A stretch of DNA of 64,000 nt from CAYSPT01 sp964432985 (GTDB taxonomy: Bacteria > Muiribacteriota > CAYSPT01), in assembly GCA_964432985.1 (NCBI GenBank), contig CAYSPT010000004.1, positions 69,889 to 133,888 on the forward strand, in the 5' to 3' direction. How positions within the stretch are numbered: the first letter of the stretch is position 1; each line of letters begins with the position of its first letter. Of the stretch, positions 33,592 to 41,027 are shown one piece after another. The notes under the pieces are model-generated. The model had not been told where the DNA came from, did no database searches, and saw only the letters and a program-made list of their open reading frames with translations. Position numbers and translations under genes: made by a program.

Positions 33592-34569
33592 CTAGGCCTG
33601 CGCCGTTCCTGCTGTTTCGGCACCGGCCAGTAGTTTTTCCCTTGCTTTTTCAAGTGTCACCATAGAGTCAATACCAATGGTCGTCGGCTCCCTGTCAATT
33701 CTCCTGATAAGCCCCTTGAGGACCTTCCCAGGCCCTAATTCGACGAATGTCCGGGCACCATCTGTGACCAGGCGTTTAATCGACTCTTCCCAGCGGACCG
33801 GGTTCACCATCTGATCGATAAGCCCCTGTTTCACATCGGATGCTTTTCTCACATAATCACCGGTGACATTGTTCACGAACGGCCGCTGAGGATCGGAAAA
33901 TTTTATCTTTTCCAGGGCAGCCGCCAGCTTGTCACGGGCTTCACCGTACAGCGGGCTGTGAAACGGTCCGCTCACCTTGAGGGGAGTCACTTTCCTGGCA
34001 CCTGCCTGCTCATAATGGGTTACAGCCCGTTCGATGGCTTTCGGGTGCCCCGAAATGACATACTGTCCCGGGCAGTTGAAAATGGACAGGTCGATCCGCT
34101 CATCGCCTTCGGATACCTCCCGGGCGATTTCCTGAACCCGGTGGGCGTCAAGACCGATTATCGCGGCCATGGGACTTCCTTCAACCGGGTAACGCAGCTC
34201 GAACATCAGCTCGCCTCTCAGCTTTACCAGGCGAAGCGCCGTTTCGAAGGGTAAAACGCCTGCGGCCACGAGGGCCGAGTACTCACCCAGGCTGTGCCCG
34301 GCTACGGCCACGTCGTCACAGTCCACTCCCAGCTCTTTCAGAGCAGTTAACGCGGCGCAGCTCACCGTAAATATCCCCGGCTGGGTGTAGCGGGTCTCTT
34401 TCAAACGCTCTTCTGGTCCATTGAAACACAGGTCTTTAATGGAAAAACCAAGCACTCCATCCGCCGTGTCGAAGAGCTCCGACACTGCCGGGATACCGTT
34501 CGCAAGCTCGCGGCCCATTCCAACATACTGGGACCCCTGTCCCGGAAAAACAAACACCATTTTATTCAT
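33592..34569 (-). CDS. fabD: Malonyl-CoA:ACP transacylase
   Basis: Loads malonate onto ACP. About 325 residues: VFPGQGSQYVGMG at the N-terminus, the nucleophile Ser in AGHSLGEYSALVAAG (about residue 93), the Arg region LVKLRGELM and the His in GPFHSPLY. ATG 34569 is chosen since AGGAG sits 9 nt upstream; longer in-frame starts would embed it. First gene of the operon, with a good promoter about 110 nt upstream. Confidence 0.96.
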   Translation of the reverse strand: MNKMVFVFPGQGSQYVGMGRELANGIPAVSELFDTADGVLGFSIKDLCFNGPEERLKETRYTQPGIFTVSCAALTALKELGVDCDDVAVAGHSLGEYSALVAAGVLPFETALRLVKLRGELMFELRYPVEGSPMAAIIGLDAHRVQEIAREVSEGDERIDLSIFNCPGQYVISGHPKAIERAVTHYEQAGARKVTPLKVSGPFHSPLYGEARDKLAAALEKIKFSDPQRPFVNNVTGDYVRKASDVKQGLIDQMVNPVRWEESIKRLVTDGARTFVELGPGKVLKGLIRRIDREPTTIGIDSMVTLEKAREKLLAGAETAGTAQA

Positions 34570-35082
34570 TACTACCATCTCCTGCCACTGTAAAATGTCT
34601 ATCCCCAACTTATTTCACCAGCACGCCAGCTGCGGCATCTCATGAAAAAAGCGGGCTAATGCACTCTTTTAAAAGTCCCCAAGTATAACAAATTTTCGGC
34701 CCAAACGTCAAGTTCCAAAACGAGTTATGCAGTAGCAGGAGTACAAAGGAGTGCATTTAACAGCTTACATATCCGGTTCTAAGGGGCCAGGAGACATCAT
34801 CTTTTTCTTAAGTATTACTAATGAGGCTGTCACAGTTCTTTCCAGAGGGGTAGATCGCTGCTTGAATGAATGCTGGTACTTTGCGAAGGGGACGTAGGTT
34901 TTCGAGACGGCAGGAGGCCGTCAATAGATATTCCCACCCACCCTCTGAATTCCAGGTGTAGAAAGAAAGGTTACGTAAGCGCAGGCGTGCCAGGATGGAA
35001 AGCGCCGTGACCGCGCCGGAGGAAAGGACTACCATGGCCTCCCAGGAGAGAATAATGCTGTGTTAATGCAGAAAATGTTGGT
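34570..35082. other. 513-bp region upstream of fabD
   Basis: Holds the fabD promoter (34682-34711). Left of it is a leader of about 110 nt. Between ~34730 and 35080 there is no convincing gene: a 75-codon minus-strand frame (34808-35035) lacks a Shine-Dalgarno and similarity to anything I know. No terminator is obvious after the leftward Spy-like gene B, so readthrough into fab is possible. Confidence 0.45.
34682..34711 (-). promoter_or_regulatory. Promoter of the fab operon
   Basis: On the minus strand, TTGACG (34706-34711) and TATACT (34682-34687) with an 18-nt spacer. Predicted start near 34675. No FapR-type operator was recognised. Confidence 0.75.
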
Positions 35083-35979
35083 CTACCGGTCCTTGATCCG
35101 GCGTAACAGAAGCTCCGCGTTCGGATGTAGTATAAAACGCTGGATCTTCGGCCTGATAGGTGAAGTGTCCTTTTTCCCAAGCTTTTTCTTGAGCATGTCC
35201 TTAACCGGATTTTCCTCGTAGAGGCGGAATTCCGTCTCGGACATTGACCTTGCTTTATCCAGCGTTTCGACGATGGTATCGCGGACACCCTCCAGCGATA
35301 CGCCGGGGCGGCCGCCAACCAGCTTTTTCACCCGTCCATACATACGGTCAACGATGCTGTCCTTGCGGCTGGCGTACTGCTCATCCGACATTTTCCGCAC
35401 CCGCTCCAGCTGCTTTTTATGCCCGTCATCGCTGCTCTGCCCCACACGCAGCGGGTTGATCTCATTCTTTGGAGGGATGATGCACGACTTGTAATGCTCA
35501 ATTATCACCCTTTGGCTGTCATTGAGAATATTCTCCGCCTCTTCCACCAGGTCGTTGAACTGCTTTATTGCTTCAAAGCCGATGTCTTTCATGCCGGAAT
35601 TTGCTCGCTGAGCAAGTTTCGACACCCGGTCATCTGAATGGTCTTTGGCAATAAGCGCGTGTCTCAGCGCCCTGAAGGCCTGTTTGGTATCTTCGGCGTT
35701 ACCGATCAAGTCTCCCTTCACCTGCACGGTAAGCTCCCGGCGGCGCTCATGCAGATCCAGCAGGCCGTCTATTTGCTGCGGTGTAAGATACAAAACGTTG
35801 AGTAGATTCAGTATGTTAATGTCGAGCTTGAGGTCTTCTACCTCTCTAAGATCGGGATCGTCCATCATGTCTCCTGCTCCGGGGAGAGCATGAACTGTCG
35901 ATACTCCCAGACACAAACCAACAATTACCAGGACCGCTACAATTCGAACCGTGTAAATCCGCCGTTTACATTCATTCAT
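35083..35979 (-). CDS. Secreted all-helical protein, Spy/CpxP-like paralog B
   Basis: About 298 residues with a signal peptide (IVAVLVIVGLCLGVSTVHA). Shares with paralogs A and C: LKLDINILNLLNVLYLTPQQIDGLLDLHERR (LTxxQ), FRALRHALIAKD, LNDSQRVIIEHYKSCIIPPKNEINPLRVGQSS, GVSLEGVRDTIVETLDKARSMSETEFRLYEENPVKD and a C-terminal HPNAELLLRRIKDR. ATG 35979 has AAAGGAG 8 nt upstream; GTG 35997 would include that element. It and C are adjacent, in tandem and leftward, so duplication in place is likely. Function is unknown; a periplasmic/extracytoplasmic chaperone or stress protein is inference. Confidence 0.75.
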   Translation of the reverse strand: MNECKRRIYTVRIVAVLVIVGLCLGVSTVHALPGAGDMMDDPDLREVEDLKLDINILNLLNVLYLTPQQIDGLLDLHERRRELTVQVKGDLIGNAEDTKQAFRALRHALIAKDHSDDRVSKLAQRANSGMKDIGFEAIKQFNDLVEEAENILNDSQRVIIEHYKSCIIPPKNEINPLRVGQSSDDGHKKQLERVRKMSDEQYASRKDSIVDRMYGRVKKLVGGRPGVSLEGVRDTIVETLDKARSMSETEFRLYEENPVKDMLKKKLGKKDTSPIRPKIQRFILHPNAELLLRRIKDR

Positions 35980-36054
35980 TTTGCAAGCTCCTTTCACTTA
36001 CCGTTTTTTGTATAATCATTTCTATTCTATCCTAATAATAATCGTGGACAGGCT

Positions 36055-36108
36055 TTAACGGCCTTTTATCTGCATGAGAAGTGTTTCCGCACGCGGATGA
36101 ATTGGACA
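36055..36108 (-). pseudogene. 3' remnant of a fourth Spy-like paralog
   Basis: Between paralogs B and C, a minus-strand frame ending at TAA (36055-36057) encodes IHPRAETLLMQIKGR, aligning with the C-terminal HPRAELLLRKIKDR of paralog C (stop at 36113). The frame is offset from paralog C and no full-length body exists, so this is a duplicated or truncated tail. The 14-bp string CGCACGCGGATGAA occurs in both. Confidence 0.7.
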
Positions 36109-36112
36109 CATT

Positions 36113-37006
36113 CTATCGATCCTTGATCTTGCGTAAAAGTAGCTCCGCACGCGGATGAAGCAGAAAGTGCCGGATTTTAGGCTCGAGAGGTTTCGGGTGA
36201 CTGCGTTTGAATTTCTCATCGAGATTTTCTTTCACCTGACTCCCGTTAAAGAGGCGGAATTCCGTCTCGGACATGTTCCTGACATCGTCGAACATCGTTT
36301 CTATCTGCTCGCGTACACCTTCCAGTGAAACATCGTACCTCCCGGCCGCTTTGTTTTCATAACGTTTATAGACCCGATCAATCATCTTTCCCTTGTGCTC
36401 GAGATACATATCGTCCGGTATCTGGCGCAGACGTTCGAGCATTTTCTTAGGTCCTTCGCCGCCGCTCTGACCTACCCGCAGCGGATTGATCTCGTTTTGC
36501 GGTGGAATAACGCACGCCTGGTAATGCTCGACGATTACCTTCTGACTGTCGTTGAGAACCTGTTCAGCTTCTTTACCCAGGACACTTAGCTTATCCTGGA
36601 TCCCGGCCCGTGTCTCGATAATTCCACGCTCGGTCCGAACCGCCAGGTGAGATACCCGTTCCTGTGGAGCGTCCCCTGCAATAAGCGCATGGCGCAGGGC
36701 TTTGAAAGATTCTTTACTCTTATCCGCCCGGGTAAGCAGCTTCGCCTGTGTTGCTTCAAGTAGCGCCTGGCGGCGCTGGTGCAAATCCAGCAGTTGATCT
36801 ATCTGGTCTTCAGTTAGATACAGAACATTCAGCAAATTGAGAATCACTATATCCTGTTTGAGCTCTTCGAGTTCCCGCAAATCGGGATTCTCCATCAGAC
36901 CTTCAACCTGTGGGAAAGCCTTGGCCACGCCGGCGCTCATCACTACGGCCAGTACCGTCAGAATGACAGTCAAAGATACGCGCTTGCACCTGTGGTTGCG
37001 CTCCAT
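36113..37006 (-). CDS. Secreted all-helical protein, Spy/CpxP-like paralog C
   Basis: About 297 residues. Signal peptide VSLTVILTVLAVVMSAGVAKA, then LKQDIVILNLLNVLYLTEDQIDQLLDLHQRR (LTxxQ motif), FKALRHALIAGD, VLNDSQKVIVEHYQACVIPPQNEINPLRVGQSG and MSETEFRLFNGSQVKEN. Closest to paralog B. Every copy keeps one Cys before IPP(K/Q)NE(I/V)NPLRVGQS, a likely functional centre. ATG 37006 gives a clean signal peptide; GTG 37012, with GAGGTGA 5 nt upstream, is an equally good start. Confidence 0.75.
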   Translation of the reverse strand: MERNHRCKRVSLTVILTVLAVVMSAGVAKAFPQVEGLMENPDLRELEELKQDIVILNLLNVLYLTEDQIDQLLDLHQRRQALLEATQAKLLTRADKSKESFKALRHALIAGDAPQERVSHLAVRTERGIIETRAGIQDKLSVLGKEAEQVLNDSQKVIVEHYQACVIPPQNEINPLRVGQSGGEGPKKMLERLRQIPDDMYLEHKGKMIDRVYKRYENKAAGRYDVSLEGVREQIETMFDDVRNMSETEFRLFNGSQVKENLDEKFKRSHPKPLEPKIRHFLLHPRAELLLRKIKDR

Positions 37007-37163
37007 GTTCACACTCGTCACCTCTTTCAGCGTCAAGTCTCAATGCATAGACGCCCGCCTCACTATATTTATTCAAAAGAAAGTGAGTTTCAGTCCCTCG
37101 TCCTTTCTGCACTTTCATGTCAGAGGGTGTGAAAGGTGACTTCCTGCAAACCGGTGGCGCTGC

Positions 37164-37193
37164 TTGACTATAGTTATTATATATCTATATAAT
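37164..37193 (+). promoter_or_regulatory. Promoter of the carbamate kinase gene
   Basis: TTGACT (37164-37169), 18-nt spacer, TATAAT (37188-37193). Leader about 70 nt. Confidence 0.75.
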
Positions 37194-37267
37194 GGCCGTG
37201 TTGGATTTAAAGCTATCGGTATACAAAACGAGGCCAAATGGGTGCCTCCGGGAGAGGTGGATCAGAA

Positions 37268-38209
37268 ATGGGTAAAGTCGCAGTTGTAGCGGTGGGTGGT
37301 AATTCGTTGATAAAAGATAAAGCGCACCAGTCGGTCAAGGATCAATATGCTGCCGCCTGTGAAACGGTAAAGCACATCGTCAAGATGATTAAAGCCGGCT
37401 ATGAAGTCGTCATCACCCACGGAAACGGGCCCCAGGTCGGTTTCATTCTACTCAGGTCGGAGGCGGCGAGAAATACCATTCACCCGGTGCCCATGGATTC
37501 CGCCGGAGCGGACACCCAGGGCGCCATCGGGTACAATATCCAGCAGGCGCTGGCCAACGAATTCAGGCGTCTCGATATCGACAAGCAAGCAGCCACCGTG
37601 GTGACGCAGGTCCTTGTGGACCGCAACGATCAAGCGTTTTCCGTACCCTCCAAGCCTATCGGCCAGTTCTATACGCAGGCGGAAGCGGATGACCGGGCCG
37701 CATCCGACGGATGGGACATAAAGGAAGACGCCGGGCGGGGCTGGCGGCGGGTAGTGGCTTCCCCGCGCCCTATTAAGATCATTGAACTCGATGCGATCAA
37801 GGCCCTTATCGAAAAAGGTATCGTTGTCGTGGCCGTCGGTGGAGGCGGGATACCCGTTGTCCAACTGGATAACGGCGATCTGGAGGGTGTGGCGGCAGTC
37901 ATTGACAAGGACTTTGCCTCGAGCCTGCTGGCCAGGCTGATACAGGCCGACGTGTTCGTCATCTCCACCGCCGTTGAGAAAATCAGCATCAACTTCGGCA
38001 CACCGGATGAAAAGCCCATCGACCACATGACCGTGGCCGAGGCTAAACAATATATGGACGAAGGGCATTTTGCCCCCGGCAGCATGCTTCCCAAAATCAA
38101 GGCAGTTATCGAGTTTCTGGAAAACGGCGGCGAGAAGGCCATCGTCACCTGCCCGGAGAAGATTGAAGATGCCGTTTTAGGGAAGACCGGGACCCACATC
38201 GTGCCCTGA
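37268..38209 (+). CDS. arcC: Carbamate kinase
   Basis: Makes ATP from carbamoyl phosphate and ADP. 313 residues with VVAVGGNSLI (phosphate loop), VITHGNGPQVGFILLRSE, VAVGGGGIPVV and HFAPGSMLPKIKA. ATG 37268 has GAGAGGTGG upstream. Neither arginine deiminase nor ornithine transcarbamylase is present nearby, so the carbamoyl phosphate source (arginine, purines, agmatine) is unknown. tldD follows 74 nt later and may be co-transcribed. Confidence 0.94.
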   Translation: MGKVAVVAVGGNSLIKDKAHQSVKDQYAAACETVKHIVKMIKAGYEVVITHGNGPQVGFILLRSEAARNTIHPVPMDSAGADTQGAIGYNIQQALANEFRRLDIDKQAATVVTQVLVDRNDQAFSVPSKPIGQFYTQAEADDRAASDGWDIKEDAGRGWRRVVASPRPIKIIELDAIKALIEKGIVVVAVGGGGIPVVQLDNGDLEGVAAVIDKDFASSLLARLIQADVFVISTAVEKISINFGTPDEKPIDHMTVAEAKQYMDEGHFAPGSMLPKIKAVIEFLENGGEKAIVTCPEKIEDAVLGKTGTHIVP

Positions 38210-38283
38210 ACCGAATAAGAAGTGGTGATACTATCAAAGCACAAGGTTCGTTTTCTGATGATTTATACTCCGCTGCCCGAGAG

Positions 38284-39633
38284 GTGACGGAGTCCTACCG
38301 TTCACGATGCGATTACCTGGAAGTGCGCCTGCAGCGTAAAAAGTCCAACAGTCTGTCCATCGCTACCCGCGAGGTGGACACTATACAGGAGAAACTGGAC
38401 TCGGGCGGCTGCGTGCGCGCTCTGAAGGACGGGGCGTGGGGATTCTCCAGCTTTACCGATCCAAACAGTCTCAAGCGGGCAGCCGAGGATGCCTTTCAGA
38501 TGGCCAGGGCCGTGGGTGGGGGGACCGTCAAACTGGCCGAGGTGGAACCAGTGGTGGCGAATTTTCGCTCCGATATCATCACCGACCCGTTCCAGGTACC
38601 GCTGAAGGAGAAGCTGGATCTGCTCTGGAGATACAACGACATCCTTCTCTCCAAATCCGGTAACACCTGGAACTCTCGTCTCAGTTATTTCGACTCAAAA
38701 ATAGATTTGCTGTTCGTCAACACAGACGGTACCTGCATCGAGCAGCATAAGATAGATATCGGATTCGCCGCGGTTGCCATGGTGACCCAGGACGGGCAGA
38801 CGCAGAGCTCACACGTGTCCCATGGAAGCTCCAACGACTACGCGGTGGTTCTGGGACTCGAGGATGAGATCAGCAAGGCCGTAGCGACTGCTGAAGCACT
38901 GCTGGCCGCCCCCTCGGCAAAAGGAGGGATGACCACCGTTATCTGCGATCCGAAGCTCAGCGGTGTCTTCGTTCACGAAGCCTTTGGACACACCTCCGAA
39001 GCGGACCACACCTACAAGGACCCCGAACTCAGGAAGATAATGAAAATCGGAGCGGTGTTCGGCTCTCCGGTACTCAACATCTACGATACCGGGCTCTCCG
39101 TGGGCAACAGGGGGCATGTTCCTTTCGACGATGAAGGTCTCCAGGCCGGCACGACTTACCTCATCAAGGACGGCGTGCTGGTCGGGCGGCTGCACACCCG
39201 TGAGACCGCCGCCAAGATGAACGAAGCGACAACCGGTAATGCCCGGGCCCTCAATTTCCGCCATCCTCCAATCTGCCGGATGCGCAATACCTGTATCGAA
39301 CAGGGAAGCACCTCGCCCGAGGACATGATTGCCGCCACCAAGGACGGAATCTACGCCCTGGACGCTCACGGGGGAATAGGCGGTGAGAACTTCACCTTCA
39401 CCGCCGCTCACGGGTACGCCATTAGAAACGGCAAGGTCTGTGAGCTGCTCAAGAACATCAAGATCATGGGAAACCTGTTCAAGACCCTCAAAGAGATTGA
39501 CGCTATCGGTAACGATTTCGAAACCATGGGAGGAGCGTCCGGGTGCGGTAAGGGCGGGCAGTTCCCCCTGGGTGTAGGGCTTTCCTCGCCCCACATACGA
39601 ATACGCAACGTGCTGGTAGGAGGTGGCCAATGA
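38284..39633 (+). CDS. tldD: TldD, metalloprotease subunit of the TldD/TldE pair
   Basis: Zinc-protease subunit that degrades unfolded peptides together with TldE and matures some RiPPs. 449 residues with the diagnostic HExxxH in FVHEAFGHTSEADH, plus ARALNFRHPPICRMRNTCIEQG, typical of TldD. The start is uncertain: GTG 38284 is the first standard start in frame, but the frame is open upstream to 38212 with protein-like sequence. Overlaps tldE by 4 nt (ATGA). Confidence 0.9.
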   Translation: MTESYRSRCDYLEVRLQRKKSNSLSIATREVDTIQEKLDSGGCVRALKDGAWGFSSFTDPNSLKRAAEDAFQMARAVGGGTVKLAEVEPVVANFRSDIITDPFQVPLKEKLDLLWRYNDILLSKSGNTWNSRLSYFDSKIDLLFVNTDGTCIEQHKIDIGFAAVAMVTQDGQTQSSHVSHGSSNDYAVVLGLEDEISKAVATAEALLAAPSAKGGMTTVICDPKLSGVFVHEAFGHTSEADHTYKDPELRKIMKIGAVFGSPVLNIYDTGLSVGNRGHVPFDDEGLQAGTTYLIKDGVLVGRLHTRETAAKMNEATTGNARALNFRHPPICRMRNTCIEQGSTSPEDMIAATKDGIYALDAHGGIGGENFTFTAAHGYAIRNGKVCELLKNIKIMGNLFKTLKEIDAIGNDFETMGGASGCGKGGQFPLGVGLSSPHIRIRNVLVGGGQ

Positions 39634-40997
39634 GCATGGACCTGGAAAAACTGCTGACTGCGCTGAAACGCGAAACTGACCATTGTGAAATTTTCCTGCA
39701 CGAGACCCAGAGCCTCTCCATGTCCATGGAACAGGGAAGCCCCAAAATGAGCACCACCACCCGGGATTCCGGCCTGGCGGTCAGGGTGTTGAAAGAAGGC
39801 AAACTGGGATTCGCCGTATTCTCTCTGCCCGTCGAACCCAATGAGGTGGTCAAATCGGTGGTGGAAGTGGCCGAAATTGGAAAAACCACCAACCTGGCTT
39901 TTGCACCGCCGCCCCTGCAGGGGTACCCCGAAGCTCCAGGGATTCCGGAAGAGGTAGATGATCTTGCCGCTACCGAAGAGGTCACCGACCGGTCCATGGC
40001 GGTGCTGACGCGGGCGTCTGAAAAGATAAAGAAATACGACGCCAACGTCATAGGCAAAGCCAGTATCGGACGAGAAATACACCGGGTCCGCATTCTCAAC
40101 AGCCTGGGAGTCAACGTGGGATATGCCAAAACCCTCCACACCTTCGGGGTGGTGGGGACCATCACCGAAAACCACAGCACCTTTCACTGGGTACGGGGAT
40201 ATAACAAGACCAGTCCCGACTTCGATGCCGATGCCATTACCGAGAGCCTCATCCAGGAATGCCGTATAGGGCGCCCGGTGGCTACCATCAAGAGCAGTGT
40301 GATGCCGGTGGTTCTCGATCCCTGCGCCACCGCCGACGTAATCACCTGCTTCCTGGCCGGGATCAACGGCACCAGCGTGGCCAGGGGTTTCTCCCCCCTG
40401 GTGGGGAAACGGGGAGAACAGATTTTCAACGACAAGTTGACCATCGTCGACGACCCGTTTTTTCTGGATGCTATCGACACGGCACCCACCGACGACGAAG
40501 GCACTCCGTGCTCCAGGACCGTTCTGGTTGAAAACGGCGTACTGAGAAACTACCTGACGGACCTGAAATCCGCAGCCGACCTCGGGGAGCTGCCCTCAAC
40601 CGGCAATGGGCTTCGCAACAAGTCGCTCATGGGATGGAAAGAGTACTCGGTGGTACCGCATCCCAAGGCCACCACACTGGTTATCGAAGCCGGAGATGTC
40701 TCCTACCAGGACATGCTGGCCGACCTGGACGAGGGACTATTGATCTACACCGTGCCCGACGTCTTCCAGGGAAATATCATCAACGGCAACTTCACCGGGT
40801 CCATTTTCTTTGGTCTTTTGTACCGCAAGGGGAAACCGGTGGGACGGGTCAACGGCGCGGGTATCTCCGGGAACATCTACGATGTCTTTAAGGATAACCT
40901 TGTGGCCCTGTCAAAGGAAGAAGATTTCGCCAACATGCACTCCAATATGGTGGCTCCGCATATCTTCCTTAAAGACATCAACGTGATCGCGCAATAA
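39630..40997 (+). CDS. tldE: TldE (PmbA), partner subunit of TldD
   Basis: 455 residues, homologous to TldD but without the HExxxH site, as expected: it forms the heterodimer with TldD and shapes the substrate channel. Recognisable parts are STTTRDSGLAVRVLKEGKLGFA, ARGFSPLVGKRGEQIF, DEGTPCSRTVLVENGVL and GNFTGSIFFGLLYRKGKPVG. AGGAGGTGG precedes the ATG inside the tldD 3' end. No RiPP precursor is seen nearby, so a general peptide-degrading role is the default. Confidence 0.9.
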   Translation: MSMDLEKLLTALKRETDHCEIFLHETQSLSMSMEQGSPKMSTTTRDSGLAVRVLKEGKLGFAVFSLPVEPNEVVKSVVEVAEIGKTTNLAFAPPPLQGYPEAPGIPEEVDDLAATEEVTDRSMAVLTRASEKIKKYDANVIGKASIGREIHRVRILNSLGVNVGYAKTLHTFGVVGTITENHSTFHWVRGYNKTSPDFDADAITESLIQECRIGRPVATIKSSVMPVVLDPCATADVITCFLAGINGTSVARGFSPLVGKRGEQIFNDKLTIVDDPFFLDAIDTAPTDDEGTPCSRTVLVENGVLRNYLTDLKSAADLGELPSTGNGLRNKSLMGWKEYSVVPHPKATTLVIEAGDVSYQDMLADLDEGLLIYTVPDVFQGNIINGNFTGSIFFGLLYRKGKPVGRVNGAGISGNIYDVFKDNLVALSKEEDFANMHSNMVAPHIFLKDINVIAQ

Positions 40998-41027
40998 ATA
41001 GCGAGCAGTAAATAGAAGGCGCATATT

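Noticed and set aside
34808..35035. 75-codon minus-strand reading frame upstream of fabD
   Set aside because: No Shine-Dalgarno, no recognisable similarity and only moderate coding character; left as intergenic.
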